Source of the DNA: Onthophagus taurus
Lineage: Eukaryota; Arthropoda; Insecta; Coleoptera; Scarabaeidae
Reading direction: 5' to 3'
NCBI RefSeq assembly: GCF_036711975.1
Contig: NC_091973.1
Coordinates: forward strand, 124,001 to 188,000
Length of the DNA: 64,000 nucleotides
Numbering within the stretch: the stretch's first letter is position 1; every line of letters begins with the position of its first letter. Shown piece by piece: positions 40,276-52,700 of this stretch. The notes under the pieces were generated by a model. The model did no database searches and was not told where the DNA came from. It was given only the letters and a program-made list of their open reading frames with translations. Position numbers and translations under genes: made by a program.

Positions 40276-43200
40276 ATGGCTGATACGCATATCGAAAATA
40301 AATTGGAAGAATTCATGGAAGGAATTAACTGTATTAAAGATATATCAGTTGGATTGGACGTCCAGTTTAATAAACCAAAATCTAATATAGTTGATGTTAA
40401 TCTTGAGAATGTTTTGTCTGATACAAAAAGTCCCTCAGCTATTACAGATATTATAAGCGATGAGACGGTAAGTTTATGCAGTGTGTTTGATTTTAGCTGT
40501 CACAATAGATATGTCAATTATTGTTGGAGAGTTAACAAAATGTTATAGAACGAGAGTTGCTTCATATTTAAAAATGTGTTAGATACAGTGAATACATTCA
40601 AATTTTGAAATGGAACATGCCCAATTTTCTAACGGAGTATAAAACTATGAAAAAATCTAGTTACAACGATATATCACATTATTAGTAATATACACCGAGT
40701 AAAATTTAGAATCAGGGTTCGATTGATTTAAATCAAAAACAAAACTGAAAATGCAATATCAGTTATATATTAAATATTAGTTATTAATTTACAACATTCA
40801 CAGAAAAAGTATGCTAAATTTTAATTTTTTAAACAGTGGCAAAATACTGGTTTTATGGTGATAATTGATAATTACAAAAAAAGATGCTAAATACTATTTA
40901 CCTAAACTAAATTAATTTCTCAGTTTCTTGGTCTGAGGTCCTCTCCATCAGAGATCCTGAACTTGCGCTTCTCATGGTGTTCTTTCAACCTTTGAACTAG
41001 TCCTTGTATATTTTTTCCGCAATTTTTGCAAATTGCTCTGCTACCGGTCTTTCGTTTTCCCACTTTTTCTAAGTAATAATTCCAAATTTTGTCTTTTTTT
41101 CTTCCGCTCATTTTATTTTATTCACTTCACTTCTACAGTTTGTTAACACAAACTAAAGATCTTAAATACGACACAACACTTTTTATATGGGAAGAACAAA
41201 AAAAAACCGAACGTTCGATTTTATTAAGGGCCTCGTCGCGACACGTATTTCGTTTCGACTACCATATTAAAAAAAAATTTATCTTGTAACACGTACAAAC
41301 GTGTTCTTAAACGAGAAAACTAGCAATAAAACACTAATAATCGCCCGTTTTATGTTACATAACATAATTGATCTAAAAATTTTAAAAAATCATGATTTAT
41401 TCGAACCCTGCTTAGAATACCGGAAGAAATTTTGAATACCGGTTTTCAGTGTTTAATCAGTGTGAATCCCGGGATAACAGTATTGATACCGGTATTGAAT
41501 TTTTTTGCTGAAACTATAAAAGAGAAATAAAAACCAAGCAAATTTTATTTATTGCACTATAAAACTTGAAACGGACAAAAGTAACGAATGCATTTAGCAA
41601 TTCCAAAGCAATTGAATTTTCTTGTTCAAACAGCGTATCTACCATAAACTTTAGTGAAGCCTTAGCAGTTAAAAGATATGAATCTCGCGTAGCGCATTCA
41701 TTTCAAATTCATTTCATTTTCTGAAAATTTTATATCGCATCCTACATCAGTTAACGGGTTTTGAATGTAATGTCGTAAGTCATAAAATTTCTCACATAAT
41801 CAACAAACCTCCTAAACAATCCTTCACTAGAGTAAGTCCAGTTATCGAATGTTATGCTGAATCATACACTTTCCTTCTACAATATTTTGTCATATCTCCA
41901 ACTGACAACAAAAATCAATAACTGTATACAAAAATGATCTTAAAATGATATTGGAATTTGTATTTAGAGTGATAATTCCGGTGTAATTGAAAATGAGAAA
42001 ACCCCTCATTCCATAAAACGCATGGTCAACGCAAAAAGAACAAAACAACAAGACGATATTCAAACGGGAAAATGTCAAGAAAGACTAACCCCTCTTCCCG
42101 TATTGAAATTTGCTGATTCAAACGCCGTTTGGCTTAATATGATTTACAAAGAGGAAGCAACGTTGAAAATGCGCAGCCCAAAAATATTTTCCGACCGTTC
42201 GGCTTACTTACCTCGAATGCGGGCGATTTTGCTTGATTGGCTCATGGAGGTTTGTGAGGTCTATCATTTAAGAAGGACTACGTATCACTTAACAGTTGAT
42301 TACATCGATCGTTATTTAACTATTCGATCTTCAGTACCAAAAACCCAATTACAACTACTCGGTGTTTCTTGTCTTTACATCGCTGCTAAACTGGAAGAAA
42401 TTTATCCACCTAAATTATCTGAATTTTCTTATGTTTGCGATGGGGCTTGCACTGAAAGTGAAATTTTAGCTTGTGAACTTTTATTATTAAACGTAAGTTA
42501 GAAACATTTTATTTAATACATAATTTTATTTCATTGAAATATATTTTAAGACTCTCACATGGGACGTAAACCCAATGACACCTACTTCCTGGTTAAGTTT
42601 ATATATGCAGATTTTACAAAACCTCGATAATAACAAAAAATTACTTGATAACGATGGAATAGATGATTTCCAATTTCCCCAATATTCAGCTTATCAGTTT
42701 GTTATGGCTTCCCAATTAATCGATTTATTTTCAATGGATCCAGGATATTTAAGATATAGTTATAGTGTTATCGCAGCTGGAGCTTTTTATTATATTTATG
42801 GAAAAGAAGCAACTATTAAAGTATCAGGTACAAAGTTTTTTTTTTCACCGGCGCATCCACCAATATTTTTTTAATATCCATAAATACATAAATATTTTTT
42901 TTTCTTTAGGTTTAAGTTGGCCGCAATTTGAGGATTGCGTTGAATACATGGCAGTTTTCCACAAAGTCTTGAAGAACTCCAACGATCCACGATTAAAAAC
43001 CACATTTCCTATCCAAGATTTAGAAGATAATAGCAACACCGCTAGCTTAAGGTTTTTAAAAAAACGTGTTCCTGGATTAGTATCTGATGAATTACATTGT
43101 TTACAAACTCACGTCGTCGACTTAGATTATTTTGTAAGTTCACCACCAAAATATTTATTTTAACCTTATAAAATAATAATTAAATATAAGTAAACCTAGA

Positions 43201-43642
43201 AACATTCCGGTTTAGCCATGGGTCTCTTAAGTCGGCTAAACTCGTATGGGGAACGTTTTTTCACTTTTTCAAAAAATTGTGTTACTTTGAAGTAGTAATA
43301 ATGAAATAAAATGATTTTTTCCAGGAAAAATCAACAATACAAAGAGTAGAAGATCTTGGGTTTAGAATTGAAAAGGTTTACATGAAGAAAGTAAAGAAGA
43401 ATGGTACAAAAGATGAAAAGGATAATACTGAGAAGGATGAAGAAGAACAGGTAGAAGAAACGACAGTGGTGGTTTATGAAATAGAAAAAATAAATGGATG
43501 TGTGGATAAAGACGAGGGAGAGGATGAAGAAACGGACGATGAGAACGTATTAAACCTATTGAAAGTAACGAAAAAAGCTGGTGCAAGTTTCGACGCGATT
43601 TTGGGTTCATTACATAACGATTGCTATAATTCAGAGAGGTAA
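40276..43642 (+). CDS. CycE: Cyclin E (G1/S cyclin), with a one-base frame break in exon 2
   Basis: Five coding exons: 40276-40467, 41969-42492, 42551-42827, 42910-43133 and 43325-43642. The cyclin box is unmistakable: PRMRAILLDWLMEVCEVYHL, YHLTVDYIDRYL, QLLGVSCLYIAAKLEEIYPP, ACTESEILACELLLLN. The second cyclin fold follows (TPTSWLSLYMQIL, YSVIAAGAFYYI). The C-terminal exon is acidic and Lys-rich. The protein activates Cdk2 for S-phase entry. Exon 2 from its acceptor reads SDNSGVIENEK, but the cyclin-box frame reads back TPHSIKRMVNAKR; the two join only if one A is added to the AAA run at 41999-42001. Total length is then 1536 nt, 511 residues. Without it every phase at the 41969 acceptor meets a stop. 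Intron 1 carries a transposon. Confidence 0.9.
40480..41932 (-). mobile_element. hAT-like DNA transposon remnant in Cyclin E intron 1
   Basis: The ends are inverted copies: CAGTGTGTTTGATTTTAGCT at 40480 and, reversed, CAGTTATTGATTTTTGTTGT ending near 41932. Both are followed inward by a GTTGGAGA-type motif. CAG-type termini and a BED-finger frame inside (40920-41111) suggest the hAT superfamily. No transposase catalytic region is visible and no clear 8-bp target duplication was found, so it is defective. Shorter relatives lie at 1, 27040, 46322 and 53101. Confidence 0.65.
40920..41111 (-). pseudogene. BED-type zinc finger fragment of a hAT-like transposase
   Basis: 63-residue frame: MSGRKKDKIWNYYLEKVGKR, RAICKNCGKNIQG, LKEHHEKRKF. 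The pattern W..Y ... CxxC ... L..HH fits the BED finger at the start of hAT transposases. It stops at once afterwards; the remaining transposase is missing. A host domesticated gene is unlikely, given the flanking inverted ends and no partner exons. Confidence 0.6.
43194..43241. repeat. Palindromic repeat family A copy in Cyclin E intron 4
   Basis: CCTAGAAACATTCCGGTTTA, GCCATGGGTCTCTTAAGTCGG, CTAAACTCG. Arms GTTTAGCC and GGCTAAAC pair around a short loop. Confidence 0.65.
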
Positions 43643-44275
43643 TTCAAAGATTTTAGGTATTGTAAGGTTTTATTATTAACAAGAATAGACTTTTTCTTTA
43701 TTGTTTAATTATTTTGTTTAAATAATTCAGCGTGGTGTTATTAGGTTAAATAATGTTGATCTCATGTGATAAAAAAATAACTTGGAGCTTTAGAACTTAC
43801 CAAGATACTTCTTTACTCAGATAACATAGGAAATTTTTTATTTTGGCTGACATGTAAAATATTTCTTGATATTTATCACTCAATAGTTTTTTTTAGACTA
43901 CTTAACTGCCGTGTACTGTGATGATGTAGGTGTGTTTAATGATAAAAGAACTATTTCATCTCCTTTCTTATTTAAATAAATAGTATAAAACGTTGGTTAT
44001 AGTACAAAAGCGTGATAAGCGGTAAAGTTATTATGTATTATTAAAAAACGTAAAAAATATAAATAAAACAGGATGTATAAATATTTAGTTATTTTTTTAG
44101 TACTTTTTAATAAATTAACTTTTAATAAAATAACTGGATTGTTATTTCGCATTCAAACCTTCCCGCCATTCCTGAATCAAATTTCTTGAAATTCACACAG
44201 ATGGCGCATTTTTTATTTACAATCATTTGACAGGTAGTTAAAGATGTGAAAAGTTGAATTAAAATTACAAAGAAA
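43643..44275. other. Intergenic: Cyclin E 3' end and BORCS8 promoter
   Basis: AT-rich. AATAAA at 44062 may serve Cyclin E. TTCCCGCCA (44160) and CAGATGGCGC (44198-44207) lie within 120 bases of the BORCS8 start and may be promoter elements. No coding frame. Confidence 0.5.
44062..44067 (+). terminator. Poly(A) signal AATAAA, Cyclin E
   Basis: AATAAA about 420 bases after the stop codon. It is the clearest signal before the BORCS8 promoter. Confidence 0.4.
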
Positions 44276-44851
44276 ATGGCATACAGCCGGGATAATAAAT
44301 TAGAAGTGAAAGTGAAAAAAGGTAAAGCATTTCTGGAAAACTTGTATTTTTCTAACCTCACTGTTTGTCTCAGCCACTGAACGCATATCAGAAAATATGC
44401 ATATTGTGGCCAACGAGCCCTCTTTGGCATTCTATCGGCTACAAGAGCATGTAAGGAAAGCTATAAATCCTATGGTGGATCGCCGAATGGAAGTTACCAA
44501 ACTATATCATGAGTTACAAGGAAGGTGTTATGATATGGAATACGCAATTGGGTAACTTTTTACAATTTCTTTTTATTAATAATTCTCAATTTATTTTTTA
44601 GAGCAATAAAAGCAATGGATAAAGCTGAAAATAGCTTCAAGTTTATCCAGGATAATTTAATACATTCCATATTTTTAAAGCAACAATTGAAATATGAAGA
44701 ATCCAGAAGGAAGAAACCTGATAGCGGTTCTGTTTATAAACGATTGTCAGCTCATATTACTATAGATTTACCTGAACTTCCTGAATTTTCAGATGTTGTT
44801 CGAGAAACAGCTAATAGGGTTGAATCTATAATGAAAGCATCACATTCATAA
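44276..44851 (+). CDS. BORCS8 (BLOC-1-related complex subunit 8)
   Basis: Three exons, 44276-44321, 44374-44551 and 44602-44851, giving 157 residues. The block ANEPSLAFYRLQEHVRKAIN is the signature of BORCS8 (MEF2BNB), preceded by KATERISENMHI as in the vertebrate KVTDKFTESVYV. A coiled-coil-prone middle (RRMEVTKLYHELQGRCYDME, AIKAMDKAENSFKFIQDNL) follows. The C-terminus (LPELPEFSDVVRETANRV) is longer than in vertebrates. BORC sits on the lysosome surface and recruits Arl8 for kinesin-driven lysosome transport. No membrane segment. Confidence 0.9.
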
Positions 44852-44892
44852 TTTATATGTGCATACATTTATTATCTGTGATTCATTCTAAT

Positions 44893-44898
44893 AATAAA
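44893..44898 (+). terminator. Poly(A) signal AATAAA, BORCS8
   Basis: AATAAA 42 bases after the stop; a second one follows within 20 bases. Confidence 0.55.
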
Positions 44899-44945
44899 TA
44901 CTATTAATAAATACTAAATAATTATGTTTTAACCCTTGAGTAGCG

Positions 44946-44999
44946 TTAGAATTAGAAACATTCTGGTTTAGCCGTGCGTCGTCGCACGGGTTAAAATTG
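44946..44999. repeat. Palindromic repeat family A copy
   Basis: TTAGAATTAGAAACATTCTG, GTTTAGCCGTGCG, TCG, TCGCACGGGTTAAA. A tight hairpin can form between GCCGTGCG and CGCACGGG. Confidence 0.7.
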
Positions 45000-45619
45000 A
45001 TGGTTTATGAGTGTCAATTTAAGTACTTCACCCGGTATTAGTATATTTAATAAAATAAAAAATGTACAATATTAAATATTAATTGATAAAATTATTAAAT
45101 AATTAATCATTTTAAGTCATAATTCAAAAGATAACATAAAAATTGAGTTTTTTTGTTGCTGTGTTTCCCAACTTAAATATTTATTTGTTTGTGATAAGTT
45201 CTGTCAAACGTTTTAGTTTTATTTACGTTCTCATATTGGCAGCAGTTGGGAGCTGTCAAAACGTGTTTAGTGTGTTTACTTTCGTACGTTAGTGAATGAC
45301 TGGTTAAATCTAAAACGATAGTGCACTATTTATATATTTCCACGAAAGGTAAATGAAACATTTCGCTTCACAAAAATCAAAACATACTTTCGATTAACAA
45401 ATTTAATCAAAAAAACGGCGAAAACCTCATCGCGAAACGTCATTATAAAACTTAATTTTTATTAAAGCTAATTGATTTATGAATGAATTTTTTAATTATT
45501 TATTGTTATGTTTTTGTCGTGTATTAAATCGATTCTCGTCCGAGATCGCATAGTGATCGCATTTTGAGTCACAGGTTTGCGCTCAATAATTCCGGACATC
45601 GACTGATTGTCCCGGATTT

Positions 45620-45631
45620 GCGCATGCGTGC
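45620..45631. promoter_or_regulatory. NRF-1-like palindrome GCGCATGCGTGC
   Basis: TTGCGCATGCGTGC is close to the NRF-1/alpha-Pal consensus YGCGCATGCGCR (fly orthologue: Ewg). It lies in a GC-richer patch 1.1 kb upstream of the X11 start codon, fitting a promoter or distal first exon. Confidence 0.35.
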
Positions 45632-46283
45632 AAGACATTTAAAACGCTTAAATGCCAAGTTAGCACGAAGTTTATATTGGAAACGATTTTAGAAATAAAT
45701 AGCTCCGTGAAGTATATTCTTGTGTAAAGCCCACGCGTTCGACGAAGTAGACCTTTTATCGAGGGGACCGCGCCTATCACAAAGCTCGCCCCCCTCGCAC
45801 GGGGTACAATAATATTGATTTTGACGTGCCGCATCAATTAGAAGTAGGACCCTTTCAAAAGCTTCTCTTAAAGTAAACGTATAAACTTATTTAGTTTATT
45901 AGAAAAAGGCGACGAGAAAAAAGGTGAAGTTTTATTAATGATCTAATTTTTGGTGTCATCCGTTTCAAAGTGAGTCATCTCAGTGTGGAAGAACTGTAGC
46001 GAATATGGATAAAACCGATCGGTAATCTATCTATTCGTTTTATTTTAGCGAAAAAAATATTGTAAGTTTATTGGTAAATTATTATTTTTTCGATCACGCA
46101 CTCTTCCACACCTTCACCTTATTCATTATTTTCTATATACTGAACTTAATAGAAATTTAGTAATGTTTAGCAATTTCGCTTAAAAATTGAGGGATAACAA
46201 GAAAATAATCGAATTTGCTAAAAAAAGAACCAATCCAATCGACAAAACTTCTTATAATAATAAGTATTAATAGTAATATAATG

Positions 46284-46285
<2 letters not shown>

Positions 46286-46321
<36 letters not shown>
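46286..46321. repeat. (TA)n microsatellite
   Basis: About 18 TA units. It ends directly at a family F terminus (ACAGTGTCTTTGATTTTAGT), suggesting the element inserted at TA-rich sequence. Confidence 0.9.
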
Positions 46322-46325
<4 letters not shown>

Positions 46326-46500
46326 TGTCTTTGATTTTAGTTGTCATAAATAATAAATATCTCGAAATGACGTTGAGAATCGTTCTCATACCCAAAGATG
46401 TGATCTATGGGGACGTTTTTTAACTTTATTATCACTTAACTAAGAGGCATGGATTTTTTTTTAATTTTTGCCAGAACAGGTATGGGTTCGTATCTCGACC
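46322..46500 (+). repeat. Repeat family F, partial copy
   Basis: Begins ACAGTGTCTTTGATTTTAGT then TGTCATAAATAATAAATATC. The terminus matches the element at 40480; the right end is not found. Confidence 0.5.
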
Positions 46501-46755
46501 AGTACCTGTTTGATGTTGAGTTTCAGGACACTTGTATATATATTACATATATAGGTGTGCTATATATATTATATTATTAGTTAATATGTATACTTTGACC
46601 AGTATTAAATATTATTTTTTAGTATCGCGAGAAGAATAGGAAATTATAAAATGAACGGTTCCTGTTAATGATAGGTTCATCATTTCACGCCACTTCTGCA
46701 CCTTTTCCGTTTCTAGGTGTATCGGTAATTTTTCGATGGGACGTTTTAGACAGAA

Positions 46756-49700
46756 ATGACCAGCCTGGCCCTGGCGTTGGATAATGTAGACGTAAGTGAC
46801 AGCACGGAGCAGATAAGTAAATTATTTCCGAAGTGCAGACCGAGAAGTGACATTAACTTGAACCCGATACTGGGCTCCGCTCGTGAACATGATCTCGTTC
46901 CCGACAACGCTACCATCGGTGTAATGAGTATCGATAGAGATAACGATAGGTACGCGGCCCGGCCTGTAGTGTACGCTCAAATAGACTCACACCGATCGTT
47001 CTTGCGCTAGATGGATTTCCGAACCCACAATCAACGATAGAGACAACAGGCATTCCACGGACGACGATGAAATGGGGGGTAGCTATAAACTGCGCGACTC
47101 TAGGTACGCGTTTTCTTTCTGATACTCATTTTTATTGTTTTTTCGTTTCTTTTCCGTTTTTTGCACACTTGGAAATAATTTATTTACGCTTCCTTTTCGT
47201 TATGCACTACCGAAGATGCCGTTATTTCACTACATTATTTTTTCTTCTTCATTTTTCGCCACTTGTAGAATTATCGAAATAGCCGGCGGTCGCGAGATAT
47301 ACTCTCAAAGTCGCAGCAAGGCCGTTCGCAAATCACGAAACCCGAACGATGGTGGTGATCCAGAAAAGAAGAAGCCCCAGAAGTCACCGCAAGGCGTCTG
47401 GCAATTGCGCGGCCGTTGCACGGACCCGAACAAACTGAAGGGTGCTCGCGAACTCACCGAGACGGTCTTCTCATCGGAGGTCCGTTCGGTCACGTACCAG
47501 CAGCAGGAGAATGAGGCGACCGTCGTCGTGAGTCCCAAAATGGCTAGCCCGCCCAGCGAGGTGGTGGTTTTCGACGACATCGGAGGCGAAGCGTGGCGCG
47601 ACGAAGCCAAACGTGAAGACACCAACACTGCCCCCGTTATGTACAATCAAGAGGAAGCCGAAAGGGTCACCAAGGTAATCGGCAGCTTACCTATCGCCGT
47701 TTACGAGGGCTCTCCGCGTCGGTACGGCCCACGACAGGTCGAAACTTGCTCCCATCCTCAGCTGCCTAGTGCCCAAAGCTTGTTGGCTTCTCCCAGCGTT
47801 TACCCCCCGAGGCCAGGCTTTCCTCAACGCGTCGTTTGCTCTCCTAACGATGTTGAACCTCCACAGCAAAATGACACTACTACCACTACCTACAACGTGA
47901 GTACTTTATTTATCGGTTTTTATGCATTTTAATCATATATCATTTTATAGCGTAATAGCCCGACATCTCCACGTGGCACTACAACTTCATCTACTTTCGA
48001 CTATCTTTACGAATTCTCGGAAACTAGAAAGGTTCTCGAAGAATTTTTCAAGTGTCCGCCGCCCGATGAAGAGAATAGGTTGGAGACTGAGTTTCAAGAC
48101 TTGGAGTACGAGTTACGCAGGCAAGGTTCCGAGTCTGGAAATTCATATGTCGGGCAAAGATTAGCTAAAGGTCGACCTGACCAATCGGATTTTTGCTTAC
48201 GTATTGAATCACCAAGGAAACATACAAATCCAACTCTCGTTTTACAGGTAAAAATTGTTTCAATTTATTCGTTAAGTATTATATGTATGCTAATATTTTT
48301 CCTTAGGATCATGATATAACAGAACATGAAAATAACTTCTTGGATTTAAGTATCGGAACGGGCTCAAGCGGAGATTTAGGTGAAACAGAAGTAGGTTTAC
48401 AAGTTGGTCATAGTCGGAACTTTACTTTGTCTCCAGAAACTACCGATTGCGATTCGAATTGCGGCGACCTAGATAGCGAAGTCTCCCTAATGCTTATGGA
48501 AAATGAGTTGGGCCCGTCATCTGGTCTTTTAGGTTTGTCACTTTCTCTTTTTCAGCTATCCATTACCTTCGTCACTTTCAGGATCCAGTGGTGATATAGC
48601 TATTCCAAGCGATTCTTTGCGACTATACTCTAGCATGCCTGTTTTGGAGGACGGCTTATCTTCGGGTCACGCCAGCGACACTGACAACAACAATCCAACG
48701 GTCATGCTTATGAAACGGCAAATTACCGAAATTGAACGCGAAATCAATCAGACTATTGGGCGAAAGAAATTACAAGAAAACGGGGTTTCTCCGAATAAAG
48801 AGAGATCTTCGGTGTCACCAATTGATATTAATGGTTGCTTAAATAACTTCGAAGATCAACATTCTCACACGCAAAGCGAATCTTTAGGTACATTAGGGTC
48901 TTAACCCACTATCTACATGAGCATATTATATTAAAGGGTACGTTTATTTTGTTGTTAGAAAAAACACCACCTCCTCCAGCTCCAGCTCCACATCGTAGTT
49001 CAAATGAGAAACCAAACGACGTCGAGGCGGCTATTAAAGATATACGACTGACGTTACAAAGAACGAAAACGCTTCCGTTGAAATGTCATCCCGAGGAAGA
49101 CAGCGAGGAGAACGCCACGAGCCCCGTGTGGGTGCCCAGGTAGCGACGTTTAAGGGCACGTAGGCAACTATGAGCCTTCCTCCTACGTACCCTTAAACAA
49201 TTTCTCATTATAAAACGTCAACTTTATTGGTTTAGACAAAGAGGGTTATCCGCGACGAGCGGCGATTCCGACCGAAAGGTTCAAAGTGGCGAAGAAGGCG
49301 GCGATGAAGAAGAAGCCGATACCGATTTAGAAACGGATCGTTTGCTTGGACAACAGCGTACGGATGATCAAGGTTTCTATGACGACAAGGTAAGTTGAGC
49401 TTATTGAAATGTAACTTTTTTTTTTGAGAGAAATTATTTAGTAGTATTGAGATTTTTGTTTTTTGTTTATATATTGAATTAGATGCGGAAAGAGAAGCAT
49501 GTTAAATCGCTGGTGGTCTAATCGTCTGTTGTATTTTTCTGTTTGTGTGATAGGGTTGGAGAAAACCTAAAAGCCGGACAATAATGCCTCCGCTCAGTTT
49601 ATCAACCCCTAAAATTCACGCGCTAGAGGAGGGGACCGTACCGTTGGTCCCCTCCGATGCACGTGCCTCCCATCCGCCATCCCCTACAGTAACGTCCGAT

Positions 49701-52700
49701 AAAAGCCAGTCGCCCCAAAGCCAAAAGGGATCCGTGTCGTCCGTAAAGCTAAAAAAGGTGTGAATTGTAGACCTAAACAATCGTAGACGGTCGACTGCTG
49801 TCTCCGTTTTAGAACTATTTAGAGTTATTTAGATGCCTGTCAGTGTAATAGGTAAAAACTTATTCGCTTCGCTCTCCGTTAGAAGAAGATTCTTTATCGC
49901 TCGGTATAGAATTATCTTCTTGTTGAAAGTAGCCACCTTACTACATAATAATGATGTTTAACGTTATAAAAACTGTTATTACAAGTTCAAGATAACAATT
50001 GATTTTATATTGTTATTTCAATTTGAAAAACGTCACACATCATTTTTTTTGAAATTTAATTAATTCAACTAAAAGTAAATAACTTATTGTTCTTTGTGTG
50101 GCTTCTTTCGTGTTGGGACTGCAAAAAAAAATATATATATATATGTGATGATATGCAAGAATGTTCGCGCGCACACCAAACAAAAAATAGCGTCCAATCA
50201 AAAAAAAAAGTAGGTAACAAACATATAATTTTTTCTTGCAGGAAAAAGAGAACAAGAAGAAGGGCCGGAACAAGGAAGGTAACGATACTTACACAAAACC
50301 CATTAAAATTTAGCTCTTTTACTAACCGAATGTACTTTTTTTTAACAATTTTTCTCTTTAACTTTTTTTGCCTGGGTCTATATCGGGTGAGTGGGTGCGT
50401 CCTAATTTGTTTCTTTCTATATTAATGACATTATTTGTTTTTAGATATCTTGGATCGTTCAGTTCTAATAGAAGGTGTGCTATTTCGAGCTCGGTACCTT
50501 GGTTCAACGCAGTTGGTATGCGAAGGACAACCAACGAAGACCACGCGAATGATGCAAGCGGAAGAAGCTGTGTCGAGGATCAAGGTAGGAATGGCATGGC
50601 GCTATCACTACACATTCTGTTGAGCACCAACACACCCTGCTACTACTCACAATATAAACACTTGTCATGACAAATTTATACAATTTTGTTTTTATTTTCT
50701 TTCATAATTGTGGTGGGCGGGGCAAAAGTTTCTCAAATTTGAAACTCTAGTGTAGCTCGATTTTTAGCATTTTAGAAAATTTTTTAGTATCGAGTACTTT
50801 TGTCCTCCAGATTCGCATTTTAAATTTTTATTTAAGTGTTGCTGGTGGCATGTTAGTGACGAGAGCCGAAGGTCTATGATCTTTTGTAATGGCGGTAATC
50901 CATGATCGGTAATTGTTCAAAAGGCCCTCCTCCCACTCTTTTTTTCTCTCTTTGTTCACTGGCGTGGACCTAACGTGCCGTAACCGTACAGTGGTTGGTT
51001 GCCTGCTCCATGTTTGTGGTACCCTTCGATCTGTCACCAATCTGTAGCGCACCTTATTTTTCGCTTTGGATGTTTTGTACTTACCCCCAGACGTTCCCCC
51101 CTACTCTTCTGTCTACTCTTACTATGTGTCAGATCTTGTACATAACACGGGATTAGATTACGGCGCTTCCGGTACTACCGATAGAGCTAGGGAAAACCGG
51201 CCTAGATGTTACTTTTTAGCGTTAGATGTGGCGTAGGCAGGGGATAGAAGGGATAAGATGCGGGTAAACTTGCAGGAGGCACCAACCAACCGTACGACCA
51301 GTCCCGAGAACACGTGTTTCGTCGACCACGTCGACGACTCCGAATGCGTTAAAGAGATTGCGCAACCTACTACACATGGTGAGCTGCATTTTTCATATTT
51401 TTTCTCCCACTTAACCATTCTAATACAAACCTCTTACAAAAATCGGATCTAATTATTGAACTAATATTTCAACTTTATCGCATATAATCGGTACTAAAAT
51501 GATTCATTCTTGTATGGGCATCGTGTTAGAATGGTAATTTAATTCGGGTTTATATTCGAAAAAGAAGAAAAACAAGGGTCTGTGTGTCTTGTTGAAAGGC
51601 GGGGACCGTGCGTGTCACGTGCCAGCGGGCTATGGGGCTACCGGCACCGTCTTTCGCCTGCAATTTCTCGGATCCGTCGAGGTCGACGAAGAGGGGGGTC
51701 GTAAGCGCCGCAAACGGCTAAAGAAAAACATGGTTGAGGTGGCCGTTACTAAGATCAAGGTCTGAGTGCTCGATCATTAAAACAACAATTTCGCCCTATT
51801 GTCAAAATTTGCCTTGTTCCCAGTGCAACTCTTTAGCAAAATTTCCGTATCGGAATGATTTCTTTTTGTTTTAGAATTTGCAGCTTTTATTTATCACTAT
51901 CACCACTGGCTTGCTAATGATTGCTCTGCGAACAATGTTGAATAGTACCTCTTTTCTGACCTAATTACACATTAAAACCTTGGCTTTTCTTTAACTATAA
52001 CATTGACGATTTCCTTTTTCATAACATTTTTATCTTCCACGCTGCATTAATTTTTTTCATTCAAACTAGGCATTGGTAAGTTTACAAGTTTATAATTCAA
52101 GTAAATTTACAATAAAAGATTTATAAATTTTATGTTAGGCTCCTGATGGTGAGTCCCAACCGAGTACTGAAGTGGATTTGTTTATTTCAACGGAGAAAAT
52201 TATGGTTTTAAATACGGACTTAAAAGAGATCATGATGGACCACGCGTTGCGGACGATATCCTACATAGCAGACATCGGAGATTTGGTCGTATTAATGGCG
52301 AGACGCCGATTTGTGCCCCACGAAATGGAGGACGCGCCAAAAATTAATCGAACACCAAAGATGATTTGTCACGTTTTTGAGAGCGAAGAAGCTCAATTTA
52401 TAGCACAATCCATTGGACAGGCCTTTCAAGTAGCCTATATGGAATTTCTAAAAGCTAACGGGATTGAAGATCACAGTTTCGTTAAAGAAATGGATTATCA
52501 AGAAGTTCTTAATTCGCAGGAAATTTTTGGGGACGAACTTCAAATGTTCGCGAAGAAAGAAATGCAAAAGGAAGTAGTCGTTCCGAAAGCGAAAGGTGAA
52601 ATTTTGGGGGTGGTTATTGTTGAATCCGGTTGGGGATCGATGCTTCCCACAGTTGTCATTGCCAATTTAGCACCGGCCGGGGCGGCAGCTCGGTGCGGCC

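Larger units (their letters stand above)
44852..46755. other. Intergenic: X11 promoter and 5' UTR region
   Basis: 1.9 kb with a family A copy (44946), an NRF-1-like palindrome (45620), a TA microsatellite (46286) and a family F end (46322). The less AT-rich stretch at 45540-45800 is the best promoter candidate for X11. Short frames here lack coding character. Confidence 0.5.

Noticed and set aside
41999-42021. A late acceptor (TGAG|AA) for Cyclin E exon 2
   Set aside because: No pyrimidine tract and the wrong phase for exon 1; the one-base break explains the data better.
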